DNA of 5,588 nt from Actinomycetota bacterium. Lineage in GTDB: Bacteria > Actinomycetota > CADDZG01 > WHSQ01. Numbering within the stretch: position 1 is the first letter of the stretch; every line of letters starts with the position of its first letter. Positions 1 to 5,588 of this stretch are shown here, piece by piece. The translations under genes were made by a program, and so were the position numbers. The notes beneath the pieces were generated by a model. It saw only the letters and a program-made list of their open reading frames with translations. It was not told the DNA's origin and searched no databases. The stretch is taken from contig JADDQX010000162.1 in NCBI GenBank assembly GCA_016781115.1, positions 1 to 5,588 on the forward strand. The letters run 5' to 3'.

Positions 1-774
1 GAGGAGGACGCGCAGCAGGATCGCGAACGTCGCCGCCTTCGGCGCCACCGAGAGGAAAGCCGCGGCACTCGTCGGCGCCCCCTGGTAGGCGTCCGGGGTC
101 CAAAAGTGGAAAGGTGCGGCCGAGAGCTTGAAGGCGAAGCCGGAGATCAGAAGTACGAGGCCCATCAGGGCGACCGGCGAGAGGGAACCCGTAAAGGTCT
201 CGGCGACGTCCGCGAGGTTGGCGGAGCCCGAGGCGCCGTAGATCAGGACGATCCCGTACAACAGGATCGAGGAGGCCATTACCCCCGTAAGAAGGTACTT
301 CATCCCGCCCTCGGGGCTCTCCCGCCGCGACCGGTCGAAGGCGACGAGCGCGTAGGAGGGTATCGTCGCGAGCTCTATCGCCACGAACAGGCCGAAGAGG
401 TCCCGCATCGAGACGAGCAGCATCGCCCCGACCGCCACCGACAATATAAGCGTCAGGTACTCCGGCGAGTCCCCCGTTCGTCCCGACCAGCGGATCGCCG
501 CGAGGATCGCGAAGAACGCCGAGAATGCAACGATGAGCTTGAAGTAAAGCGCGAATGCATCCACCACGTAGGCGTTGCCGAGGAACTCCCCGCTAAACCC
601 CGAGAGGAGGAGCACCGCCGCGGTCACGAAGGTCGCAACCGCTCCAAACGCGGCGATCCCGGCGACAAGCCCCCTGGCGTTCGGGACGAAGACCCCGACC
701 ATGAGGACGACCATCGAGAACAGAAACGCCACGATCTCGGGGCTTAGCCCGACGAAGGTCTGCGCCGTGAACAA
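1..774 (-). CDS. nuoN: NADH-quinone oxidoreductase subunit N (NuoN), N-terminal 258 residues, cut by window edge
   Basis: Antiporter-like membrane subunit of complex I, next to NuoK and NuoM in the proton-pumping arm. I translated this frame by hand: it stays open from a TTG at 772-774 to the left edge (258 codons), beginning LFTAQTFVGLSPEIVAFLF. About seven to eight hydrophobic segments are visible. The charged residues of the family are present: Glu134 in TM5 (FVAIELATIPSY), Lys159 (GGMKYLL) in TM6, Lys216 (SGFAFKLSAAPFHFWTPDAY) in TM7 and Lys246 (SVAPKAATFAILLR) in TM8. They fall within one residue of E. coli Glu133, Lys158, Lys217 and Lys247 as I recall them, which supports the TTG start. 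The next in-frame ATG (712-714) would cut into TM1. An AGGGGG lies 7 nt upstream of the TTG. The gene follows the nuoM stop with no gap and in the same frame. Family members are usually about 480-500 residues, so roughly half is missing at the window edge; this is not a broken gene. Confidence 0.95.
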   Translation of the reverse strand, partial: MFTAQTFVGLSPEIVAFLFSMVVLMVGVFVPNARGLVAGIAAFGAVATFVTAAVLLLSGFSGEFLGNAYVVDAFALYFKLIVAFSAFFAILAAIRWSGRTGDSPEYLTLILSVAVGAMLLVSMRDLFGLFVAIELATIPSYALVAFDRSRRESPEGGMKYLLTGVMASSILLYGIVLIYGASGSANLADVAETFTGSLSPVALMGLVLLISGFAFKLSAAPFHFWTPDAYQGAPTSAAAFLSVAPKAATFAILLRVLL

Positions 775-787
775 CTAGGAACCCCCT
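775..787 (-). promoter_or_regulatory. nuoN ribosome binding site that fixes the TTG start
   Basis: AGGGGG (782-787) sits 7 nt before the TTG at 772-774, with the nuoM stop TAG as the last three bases of the spacer. This spacing, and the lack of any ATG or GTG before TM1, decide the TTG as the nuoN start. Confidence 0.6.
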
Positions 788-2235
788 ATCGCGGCCAGGA
801 CGAGCTCCACGGCCGGCCGTTGTACGTTTACGAGCAGACCGGGGAAGAAGAACAGGAGCACCAGCAAGAACGCCAGCGGCACCGTGGCCGCCATCTCCAC
901 CGGTCCCGCGTCCTTGACCCCCTCGTACTCCGGTCGCTTGATGGGCCCGAAGACCGTCCGCCGGACCATGTACGAGAGGTACATGACGCTCAGGATGATG
1001 CCGAGCGCGGCCAGCACCCCCGCGATCGGGAAGGCAACGTAGCCGCCCATAATAGTCATAAACTCCGAGACGAAGACGGCGAGCCCGGGCATCCCCATCG
1101 CGGCGAGCGCCCCGATCGTAAGAAGAGCGCCGGCCCACGGCATGCTGGCGGCGAGCCCGCCGAGCTCCCTGATGTTGCGCGTCCCCGTCCTCGCCGCGAT
1201 CACGCCGACGAGGATAAACAGGAGCGCCGAGTACAGCCCGTGCGTCACCTGCTGCAAGACCGCCCCGTTTATCCCGAGCGCGTTCCCGGAGGCGGCACCG
1301 AGAAGGATGAACCCCAGGGTAGCTATCGAGGAGTAGGCCACGAGTGCCTTGAGGTCCGGCTGCATAAACGCGACAAACGAACCGTAGATGATGTTGACGA
1401 CCCCGAGCGCCGCGATGATCGGCAGGTAAGGCTCGACCCCCTGCGGAAGCAGAGGGAGGGCGACCTTCAAGAGGCCGTACGTCCCGAGCTTCGGGAGGAT
1501 GCCCGAGAGCACGACGTTCGTCGACGTCGGGCTCGAGACGTAGACGTCGAGCAGCCAGCTGTGGAGCGGCACCGCGGGCGTCTTCACCAGCAGGCCGAAG
1601 AGGATCGGTGCGGCGATCGCGACCTGCGCCCCCCGCGAGAGCCCCCCACCCGCCAGCGCCTCGATCGAGAAGTTCGGCCCCGAGAGAATCCCGAGGGCCA
1701 GAAAGCCCGCGAGCATCACCGTGCTCCCGAGGAAGGTATAGATAAAGAACTTCACCGCCGCCGGCCGCCGGTTCTCGTCGCCCCACACGCCGACGAGCAG
1801 GTACATCGGGATCAGCGTGATCTCGAAGAAGACGTAGAACAAGATCAAATCCTGCGCCGCGAAGACCCCGAGCATCCCGACCTCCGCGACGAACAGGATC
1901 GCGAAGTACTGCTTCAAGTTCTCCCGCACGTCCCACGAAGCGACCACGGCAACGAGCGTCAACAGCGCCGAGAGGAAGAACATCCCGAAGCCCAGGCCGT
2001 CCAGGCCGACGCGGTAGCCGATGCCGAAGGACTTTATCCAGTCCAGGTCTTGCGTGAGCGTCGGGGCGCCGAGATCTCCGCGGTGAGCGAGGTAGATGTA
2101 GAGGACAAGCAAGAGCGGCACCGCGGCGAGGCCCAGGGCCGTGTAGCGGACGGCCCTCGCGTCCATCGTGCGCGGCAGCGCGCCCATCACGATCGCGGCG
2201 AGGAGCGGGAAGAAGATCGTTATCGTGGTGATCAC
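775..2235 (-). CDS. nuoM: NADH-quinone oxidoreductase subunit M (NuoM)
   Basis: Antiporter-like proton-translocating subunit between NuoL and NuoN in the membrane arm of complex I. It has 486 residues, near the usual family length, with about 14 hydrophobic segments starting MITTITIFFPLLAAIV. The buried residues expected for the pump are visible: Glu138 (VFFEITLIPMY, TM5), Lys162 (AAVKFFIYTFLGS, TM6), Lys218 (LLVKTPAVPLHSW, TM7), Lys249 (GILPKLGTYGLLK, TM8), His332 (THGLYSALLF) and Glu391 (FVSEFM, TM12). Glu391 is a Glu where NuoL has Lys, a normal NuoM/NuoL difference. The TM7-TM8 link is unusual: it reads HSWLLDVYVSSPTSTN where most NuoM have a HTWLPDAxxEAPT-type motif. The start is a GTG inside a GTGA overlap with the nuoL stop, preceded by AGGGG at a 7-nt spacing, so translation is probably coupled to nuoL. 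The identification as M rather than L or N rests on length, residue pattern and gene order. Confidence 0.97.
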   Translation of the reverse strand: MITTITIFFPLLAAIVMGALPRTMDARAVRYTALGLAAVPLLLVLYIYLAHRGDLGAPTLTQDLDWIKSFGIGYRVGLDGLGFGMFFLSALLTLVAVVASWDVRENLKQYFAILFVAEVGMLGVFAAQDLILFYVFFEITLIPMYLLVGVWGDENRRPAAVKFFIYTFLGSTVMLAGFLALGILSGPNFSIEALAGGGLSRGAQVAIAAPILFGLLVKTPAVPLHSWLLDVYVSSPTSTNVVLSGILPKLGTYGLLKVALPLLPQGVEPYLPIIAALGVVNIIYGSFVAFMQPDLKALVAYSSIATLGFILLGAASGNALGINGAVLQQVTHGLYSALLFILVGVIAARTGTRNIRELGGLAASMPWAGALLTIGALAAMGMPGLAVFVSEFMTIMGGYVAFPIAGVLAALGIILSVMYLSYMVRRTVFGPIKRPEYEGVKDAGPVEMAATVPLAFLLVLLFFFPGLLVNVQRPAVELVLAAIGGS

Positions 2236-4208
2236 AGGCGCGCCCCTATCGCGACGGCACCCACCGTTACGGCCGCGATCAAAGCCACCAACAGGAACCC
2301 GTACTGCGCCCCCACTATCACCCCTATCAACAGAACGCTTACGAGAATGAACAGCGCGTAGTTCTGCGCCCCGCCGCTTTGCAGCGGCCTGAGCCGCTCA
2401 CCGAGCCCCGAGACGCCGCGCCCAACCCCGGAGACCATGCTCCCGAAGACGCGCCGGTCGAAGACGTTCGTCGCCCTACCGAGCGCCATCGCCCGCCGGA
2501 CGATGAGCTTGTCGTAGATCGCGTCGAAGTACCAGCCCTTGTCCAGGAAGGTATGGATGGGCGCGAAGCGACGGGCGAGCGCGGCGGCCCGCTCGGGCTT
2601 CGGCACGTAGAGCGCGTAGGCCAGCCCGATTCCCGCCAGCGCCACCGCAACCGAGATCGCGCCCAGCACGTAGTTGAACGAGTGCGTCTCCAACTCGAGC
2701 GTCTCGACGGTAAACGCGCTCGGAGCGACGAGAGACGAGAAGAAGTCCCGGATCGGGAGGCCGAACGAGCCCTTGGGGATGCCGAGAAGGCCGCTCACCA
2801 CCGCGAGTACGGCCAGGATAACCATCGGCCCCGTCATGATGCTCGGCGACTCCACCGCATCCCTCGCACCCTCCGTCCTCGGCTCGCCCATGAACGCGAC
2901 AAAGATCGCGCGGAAGATGTAGAACGCCGTCAGAAAGACGGTGATGAGCGCCATCGCGTAGAGCACGTAGTAGTGCTCCTCGAAGGCGCCCGCGAGGATG
3001 GAGTCCTTCGACCAGAATCCACTGAAGGGGAAGATGCCGGCGAGCGAGAGCCCGGCGAGCACCATCGTCCAGAACGTGATGGGCATCCTCCGCCTCAGGC
3101 CGCCCATGTCGAACATGTTGTAGCTGTTCATCGCGTAGATGATGCTGCCGGCCCCGAGGAAGAGGAGCGCCTTGAAGAAGGCGTGGTTGAAGAGGTGGAA
3201 CATGCCGGCGGTGTAGGAGCCGATCCCGAGCGCCATCATCATGTACCCGAGCTGCGAGACCGTCGAGTAGGCGATCACGCGCTTCATGTCCTTCTTTACG
3301 ACCGCCATCGTCGCCGCCATCAGCGCCGTGAACCCTCCGATGTACGCCACCACCAGGAGCGCCCCAGGGCTCTGCACGAAGATATCGTAGGTGCGGGCCA
3401 CGAGGTAGACCCCCGCCGCGACCATCGTGGCCGCGTGGATGAGCGCCGAGACGGGCGTCGGGCCCTCCATGGCGTCCGGTAGCCACACGTGAAGCGGGAA
3501 CTGCGCGCTCTTGCCGACCGCGCCGACGAAGACCAGGATCAGGGCGGTCGTCAACACGGAGCCCCCGATAAACCCGGCCGCCGCTGCCTCGGAGATCGCG
3601 CTGAAGTCAGTCGTGCCGGTGGAGCGCCAGAACATGATGATCCCGATAAACAGCGCCGCGTCCCCGATGCGGGTGACGATAAACGCCTTCTGGGCGGCCT
3701 TCGCGGCGGAGGGCTTCTCGAACCAGTGCCCGATCAGGAGATACGAGCAAAGCCCGACGAGCTCCCAGAAGATGTAAAGCTCGATAAAGTTGGGCGCCAC
3801 CACGAGCCCGAGCATCGAGGCCGTGAAGAGGTTCAAGACCGCGTAGTACCACGCGAACCTCTTGTCGTCCTGCATGAATGCCCCGGAGTAGAGCTGCACC
3901 ATCAAGCTCACGAAACACACCACGACGAGCATCATCGCCGCGAGCCCGTCCACATAGACTCCAATCGGGAAAGACCCGCCCGGCCCCAGATCTATCCAGT
4001 TCACCGCGAAGTCCATCGGCGCCCCCGTACGGGCCACGAAGTACAGCGCGAAGGCGCTGAAGACCAGCGAGGTCGCGACCCCGAAGATGGCTACGTACTG
4101 AGCGCCCTCCTTCAGGTAGCGCCCGAAGAGGGCCAGCACCAGAAAGACGATCGCCGGCAGGCCGGGGATGGCCGCGATGATGAGTTGCTGTCCAACGCTC
4201 TGCGTCAT
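2232..4208 (-). CDS. nuoL: NADH-quinone oxidoreductase subunit L (NuoL)
   Basis: Distal antiporter-like subunit of complex I, at the tip of the membrane arm. It has 658 residues, longer than NuoM and NuoN because of the C-terminal lateral helix (HL) region that runs along the arm. Pump residues are all present: Glu149 (IFWELVGLCSYLLIG, TM5), Lys233 (VGKSAQFPLHVWLPDAMEGP, TM7), His258 (SALIHAATMVAAG, TM8), His342 and Lys346 (FNHAFFKALLF) and Lys401 (FSGFWSKDSIL, TM12). By order they match E. coli Glu144, Lys229, His254, His338, Lys342 and Lys399. After TM15 (about 511-534) comes a long mixed-charge stretch, about 540-612, with DKGWYFDAIYDKLIVRR; this corresponds to the HL helix. The last 42 residues are almost wholly hydrophobic, enough for TM16 plus a possible extra segment. 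The start is ATG, 8 nt after the nuoK stop, with AGGGGA upstream. The 3' end overlaps nuoM by 4 nt (GTGA). Confidence 0.98.
   Translation of the reverse strand: MTQSVGQQLIIAAIPGLPAIVFLVLALFGRYLKEGAQYVAIFGVATSLVFSAFALYFVARTGAPMDFAVNWIDLGPGGSFPIGVYVDGLAAMMLVVVCFVSLMVQLYSGAFMQDDKRFAWYYAVLNLFTASMLGLVVAPNFIELYIFWELVGLCSYLLIGHWFEKPSAAKAAQKAFIVTRIGDAALFIGIIMFWRSTGTTDFSAISEAAAAGFIGGSVLTTALILVFVGAVGKSAQFPLHVWLPDAMEGPTPVSALIHAATMVAAGVYLVARTYDIFVQSPGALLVVAYIGGFTALMAATMAVVKKDMKRVIAYSTVSQLGYMMMALGIGSYTAGMFHLFNHAFFKALLFLGAGSIIYAMNSYNMFDMGGLRRRMPITFWTMVLAGLSLAGIFPFSGFWSKDSILAGAFEEHYYVLYAMALITVFLTAFYIFRAIFVAFMGEPRTEGARDAVESPSIMTGPMVILAVLAVVSGLLGIPKGSFGLPIRDFFSSLVAPSAFTVETLELETHSFNYVLGAISVAVALAGIGLAYALYVPKPERAAALARRFAPIHTFLDKGWYFDAIYDKLIVRRAMALGRATNVFDRRVFGSMVSGVGRGVSGLGERLRPLQSGGAQNYALFILVSVLLIGVIVGAQYGFLLVALIAAVTVGAVAIGARL
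2236..2247 (-). promoter_or_regulatory. nuoM ribosome binding site inside the nuoL 3' end
   Basis: AGGGG (2243-2247) is followed by a 7-nt spacer and the nuoM GTG (2233-2235). The site is within nuoL codons for its final Ala-Ile-Gly-Ala-Arg-Leu, and supports the GTG in the GTGA overlap as the nuoM start. Confidence 0.6.
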
Positions 4209-4218
4209 CTACTCCCCT
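4209..4218 (-). promoter_or_regulatory. nuoL ribosome binding site overlapping the nuoK stop
   Basis: AGGGGA (4213-4218) lies 4 nt before the nuoL ATG. Its first two bases are the last two of the nuoK TAG stop, so the site is freed only as ribosomes finish nuoK. The spacing is slightly short but it is the only candidate. Confidence 0.5.
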
Positions 4219-4567
4219 AGCCTTTGAGCAAGTTGACTTCGTCCACGTTAACCGTCTTGCGCGAGCGGTACACGGCGAGCACGATCGCCAGGCCCACGGC
4301 GACCTCGGCCGCCGCCACCGCGATCACCAGCACCGCGTAACCCACCCCGAACCCGCCCGCATCCGGCAGGTAGTCCGCGAAGGCAACGAGCGAGAGGTTG
4401 ACCGCGTTGATCATCAGCTCGATGCACATAAACACGACCACGGCGTTACGCCGGATCAGCGCGCCCCAGGCCCCGATGGCGAACATAATCGCCCCGATCA
4501 CGAGGTACCCCTCCAGCGGCAACGCCGCGTTGAGGGTATCGACAAACTGCTGCACCTGCGGCGGCAC
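4217..4567 (-). CDS. nuoK: NADH-quinone oxidoreductase subunit K (NuoK)
   Basis: Small three-helix membrane subunit of complex I, part of the charged path from the quinone site to NuoN. It is related to MrpC of Mrp antiporters. It has 116 residues against about 100 in E. coli; the extra length is mainly a hydrophilic N-terminal lead (MPPQVQQFVDTLNAALPLEG) before TM1. The two conserved membrane glutamates are visible: Glu50 in VVVFMCIELMINAVNLSL (TM2) and Glu88 in VAAAEVAVGLAIVLAVYRSR (TM3), equivalent to E. coli Glu36 and Glu72. The C-terminus ends VDEVNLLKG, like many bacterial NuoK. The GTG start shares one base with the nuoJ stop (TAGTG), implying coupled translation; two purine-rich tracts precede it. 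A later start would remove the helix-1 lead but no ATG or GTG nearby fits better. MrpC is the only serious alternative, ruled out by the nuoJ and nuoL neighbours. Confidence 0.97.
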   Translation of the reverse strand: MPPQVQQFVDTLNAALPLEGYLVIGAIMFAIGAWGALIRRNAVVVFMCIELMINAVNLSLVAFADYLPDAGGFGVGYAVLVIAVAAAEVAVGLAIVLAVYRSRKTVNVDEVNLLKG

Positions 4568-5103
4568 TACTCCTCCACCCCCCTGTCGACCCCGTCGCCG
4601 ACCCTCCTGCGACTGACCACGATCGCCGCTATCACCGCGACGAGCAACAGGACGCTCGCCACCTCGAAGAGCAGCCCGAAGATCGGGGGAGCCCCGTTGA
4701 CGCCGAGCAGGTTCTCACCGAGCTGCGCCACGCTCCTCAAACCGTTCCCGGCCTCGGTCCCGGACCAGTCCTGAATAGCCACGACGTAGGCCAGGAAAGT
4801 CCCGACCCCTATCGCAACGAAGAAGCCGGGCCAGAGCTGGCGCGAGATGATCGTGCGGTAATGCAGCGCCTGCGGTCTCTGAGTGAACATAATCCCGAAC
4901 AGGATCACGACCGTCACCGCGCCGACGTAGATAAGGACCTGAAACGCCGCGAGCGCCGGGGCGTTGAGCATCACGTAGAAGCCCGCAATCCCGAGAAACG
5001 CCCCCGACATGAACAGCGCGGAGTGGATGATGCTCCGGCTCAGGACGACGCCGAACGAGCAGATCAGGGTCATCGAGGCCAGAAAGACGAAGGCGATGAC
5101 CAC
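4567..5103 (-). CDS. nuoJ: NADH-quinone oxidoreductase subunit J (NuoJ)
   Basis: Membrane subunit of complex I with five predicted helices. It lies between the quinone-binding NuoH region and NuoK, and its TM3 changes conformation during coupling. The protein has 178 residues, typical for bacterial NuoJ. TM3 carries the family signature QVLIYVGAVTVVILFGIMF (residues 55-73), with Tyr59 at the same number as the conserved Tyr of E. coli NuoJ; this supports the GTG start at 5101-5103. A second conserved piece, FGLLFEVASVLLLVAVIAAIVV (about 142-163), is the last helix, followed by a short basic/acidic tail (SRRRVGDGVDRGVEE). Position 55, Glu in E. coli, is Gln here. The gene starts 3 nt after the nuoI stop. 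The only purine-rich tract upstream (AAGGA at 5120-5124) sits 16 nt from the start, too far for a good ribosome binding site, so initiation probably relies on ribosomes finishing nuoI. The end overlaps nuoK by 1 nt. Confidence 0.96.
   Translation of the reverse strand: MVIAFVFLASMTLICSFGVVLSRSIIHSALFMSGAFLGIAGFYVMLNAPALAAFQVLIYVGAVTVVILFGIMFTQRPQALHYRTIISRQLWPGFFVAIGVGTFLAYVVAIQDWSGTEAGNGLRSVAQLGENLLGVNGAPPIFGLLFEVASVLLLVAVIAAIVVSRRRVGDGVDRGVEE
4568..4584 (-). promoter_or_regulatory. nuoK ribosome binding region with two possible Shine-Dalgarno tracts
   Basis: Upstream of the nuoK GTG (4565-4567) there is AGGGGGG at 4578-4584, 10 nt from the start, and GGAGGA at 4571-4576, only 3 nt from it. 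The nearer one matches the anti-SD better but is too close. Both lie inside the end of nuoJ, and either could support re-initiation at TAGTG. Confidence 0.5.
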
Positions 5104-5106
5104 AGT

Positions 5107-5588
5107 CTAGGCCGCGTCTTCCTTCTTCGGGGCCTTGCGGGGGGCCTTCTTCGGGGCGGCCTTACCCTCGGCGCCCTTCCCCGCGGCGGCCTTTCCGGCC
5201 GGCTTCTTCTTTTTCACGGCGGGCTTGGGATCTATCGTCGGATCCACGGGCCGCTCACCGAACTGCCGCGCGAGCTCCAGGCGGTTGTACGCCTGAATTT
5301 CTTTCTCCTCGGTGTGGTAGATGCAGTTGACCGGGCAGACCTCGACGCACAAGGAACAGTACATACACCGCGAGTCGTCGATAACGAAGCCTACCGCGTA
5401 GGGCTTCGGTTTCCCGGAGCCGTCAGCGTCGCGCTTGGTTTGCTCGATGGAGATGCAGTGATCGGGGCAGATGCGCATGCACTGCAGGCACGCGATGCAC
5501 CGGTCCATATCCACGGTGAGCATCCCGCGGGTCCGCTCGTGCGTCTGCTTTTTGTACTCTGGATACTGTCGCGTGATCTTTTTGTCGA
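5107..5588 (-). CDS. nuoI: NADH-quinone oxidoreductase subunit I (NuoI), 5' end missing
   Basis: Peripheral-arm subunit of complex I holding two [4Fe-4S] clusters (N6a and N6b), which pass electrons toward the last cluster before quinone. Visible residues number 159, counted from the Asp codon at 5584-5586. The frame stays open to the right edge; the stretch before the internal ATG at 5521-5523 reads DKKITRQYPEYKKQTHERTRG and resembles the usual NuoI lead (xVTxQYPE...RG), so that ATG is not the true start. Two ferredoxin motifs follow: CIACLQCMRICP (Cys30, 33, 36, 40) and CMYCSLCVEVCP (Cys74, 77, 80, 84), all eight ligands present. The family piece TEEKEIQAYNRLEL comes next. The last 38 residues (122-159) are an unusual Lys/Ala/Pro-rich tail. 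Gene order with nuoJ excludes other 2x[4Fe-4S] ferredoxins. The start codon and a short N-terminus lie outside the window. Confidence 0.96.
   Translation of the reverse strand, partial: DKKITRQYPEYKKQTHERTRGMLTVDMDRCIACLQCMRICPDHCISIEQTKRDADGSGKPKPYAVGFVIDDSRCMYCSLCVEVCPVNCIYHTEEKEIQAYNRLELARQFGERPVDPTIDPKPAVKKKKPAGKAAAGKGAEGKAAPKKAPRKAPKKEDAA
5110..5223 (-). other. Low-complexity Lys/Ala/Pro-rich C-terminal tail of NuoI
   Basis: This covers the last 38 residues of NuoI, built of KKKK, AGKAA, GKGAEGKAA and two KAP units (KKAPRKAPKK) before the acidic end EDAA. Lys makes up well over a quarter of it and there is no hydrophobic core, so it should be disordered. It resembles histone-H1-like bacterial tails in composition only. 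The DNA carries matching short repeats of AAGGCCCC (Lys-Ala-Pro). It continues the nuoI frame with no sign of a frameshift: the stop lies 3 nt before nuoJ, as expected for this operon. Confidence 0.8.

Noticed and set aside
106..747. Plus-strand open frame of 213 codons at the left edge
   Set aside because: The minus strand here translates cleanly as NuoN with all expected Glu/Lys residues. The plus-strand product is charged low-complexity sequence without family features.
700..778. Possibility that nuoM and nuoN are one gene broken by a nonsense mutation
   Set aside because: NuoM has full family length and a normal C-terminus, and NuoN has its own ribosome binding site and N-terminus with family-consistent residue numbering. 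They are two genes; only the junction is unusual.
593..1936. Minus-strand open frame of 447 codons overlapping nuoM and nuoN
   Set aside because: It is shifted by one frame relative to nuoM, rich in Arg/Gly/Ala and with no membrane segments; a frame shadow of nuoM and nuoN.
820..2361. Long plus-strand open frame of 513 codons opposite nuoM and the end of nuoL
   Set aside because: It is antisense to well-supported nuo genes. The product is almost all Arg/Glu/Asp/His with no domain or hydrophobic core, the expected reverse reading of GC-rich membrane-protein codons.
2379..4220. Plus-strand open frames (2379-3482 and 3489-4220) opposite nuoL
   Set aside because: They have the same Arg/Asp/Glu/His-rich composition and sit in the antisense frame of an intact nuoL. 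No recognisable motif or ribosome binding site makes them real.
5521..5523. ATG as the nuoI start codon
   Set aside because: The frame stays open to the window edge, and the residues before it (ITRQYPEY...TRG) match the conserved NuoI lead. Starting at this ATG would remove part of the normal protein.
1..5588. Mobile elements, CRISPR repeats, tRNA/rRNA genes, attachment sites, internal promoters or terminators
   Set aside because: Essentially every base is within a nuo gene, the largest gap being 8 nt. I saw no direct-repeat array, inverted-repeat ends or hairpin followed by a T tract on the coding strand.

Overview
The window is a GC-rich stretch of bacterial chromosome read entirely from the minus strand. 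It holds the distal half of a respiratory complex I (NADH:quinone oxidoreductase, nuo) operon in the classical order nuoI-nuoJ-nuoK-nuoL-nuoM-nuoN. Transcription runs from high to low coordinates. nuoI enters at the right edge without its start and nuoN leaves at the left edge without its C-terminal half. The four genes between them are complete and intact.

Layout, in transcription order: nuoI (5588 to 5107, partial) encodes the 2x[4Fe-4S] ferredoxin-like subunit, with an unusual Lys/Ala/Pro tail. nuoJ (5103-4567) and nuoK (4567-4217) encode small membrane subunits. nuoL (4208-2232), nuoM (2235-775) and nuoN (from 774, partial) encode the three antiporter-like proton-pumping subunits. The genes are packed tightly: gaps are 3 and 8 nt, nuoJ/nuoK overlap by 1 nt, nuoL/nuoM overlap by 4 nt, and the nuoM stop abuts the nuoN start with no gap. 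This points to one polycistronic mRNA with translational coupling. Any promoter should lie upstream of the right edge and any terminator beyond the left edge. Neither is visible here, and there is no non-coding stretch longer than 8 nt.

How the genes work together: NuoI carries electrons through two Fe-S clusters (N6a, N6b) at the foot of the peripheral arm toward the terminal cluster and quinone. NuoJ and NuoK link the quinone site to the pumping arm. NuoN, NuoM and NuoL continue a chain of buried Glu/Lys/His residues along the membrane. The key charged residues are in place in every part that can be seen, so the complex looks functional.

Organism: the strong GC bias, the NuoK and NuoJ sequence style and the frequent GTG/TTG starts suggest Actinomycetota. 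A deep-branching, Rubrobacter-like lineage is a reasonable guess, but this is inference from style and not a match to a known genome.

I found no mobile element, RNA gene, CRISPR array or undescribed system. The points worth a second look are details: the NuoI basic tail, the in-frame nuoM-TAG-TTG-nuoN junction, an 11-nt sequence repeated at the ends of nuoL and nuoM that carries the next gene's ribosome binding site, and an atypical TM7-TM8 motif in NuoM.
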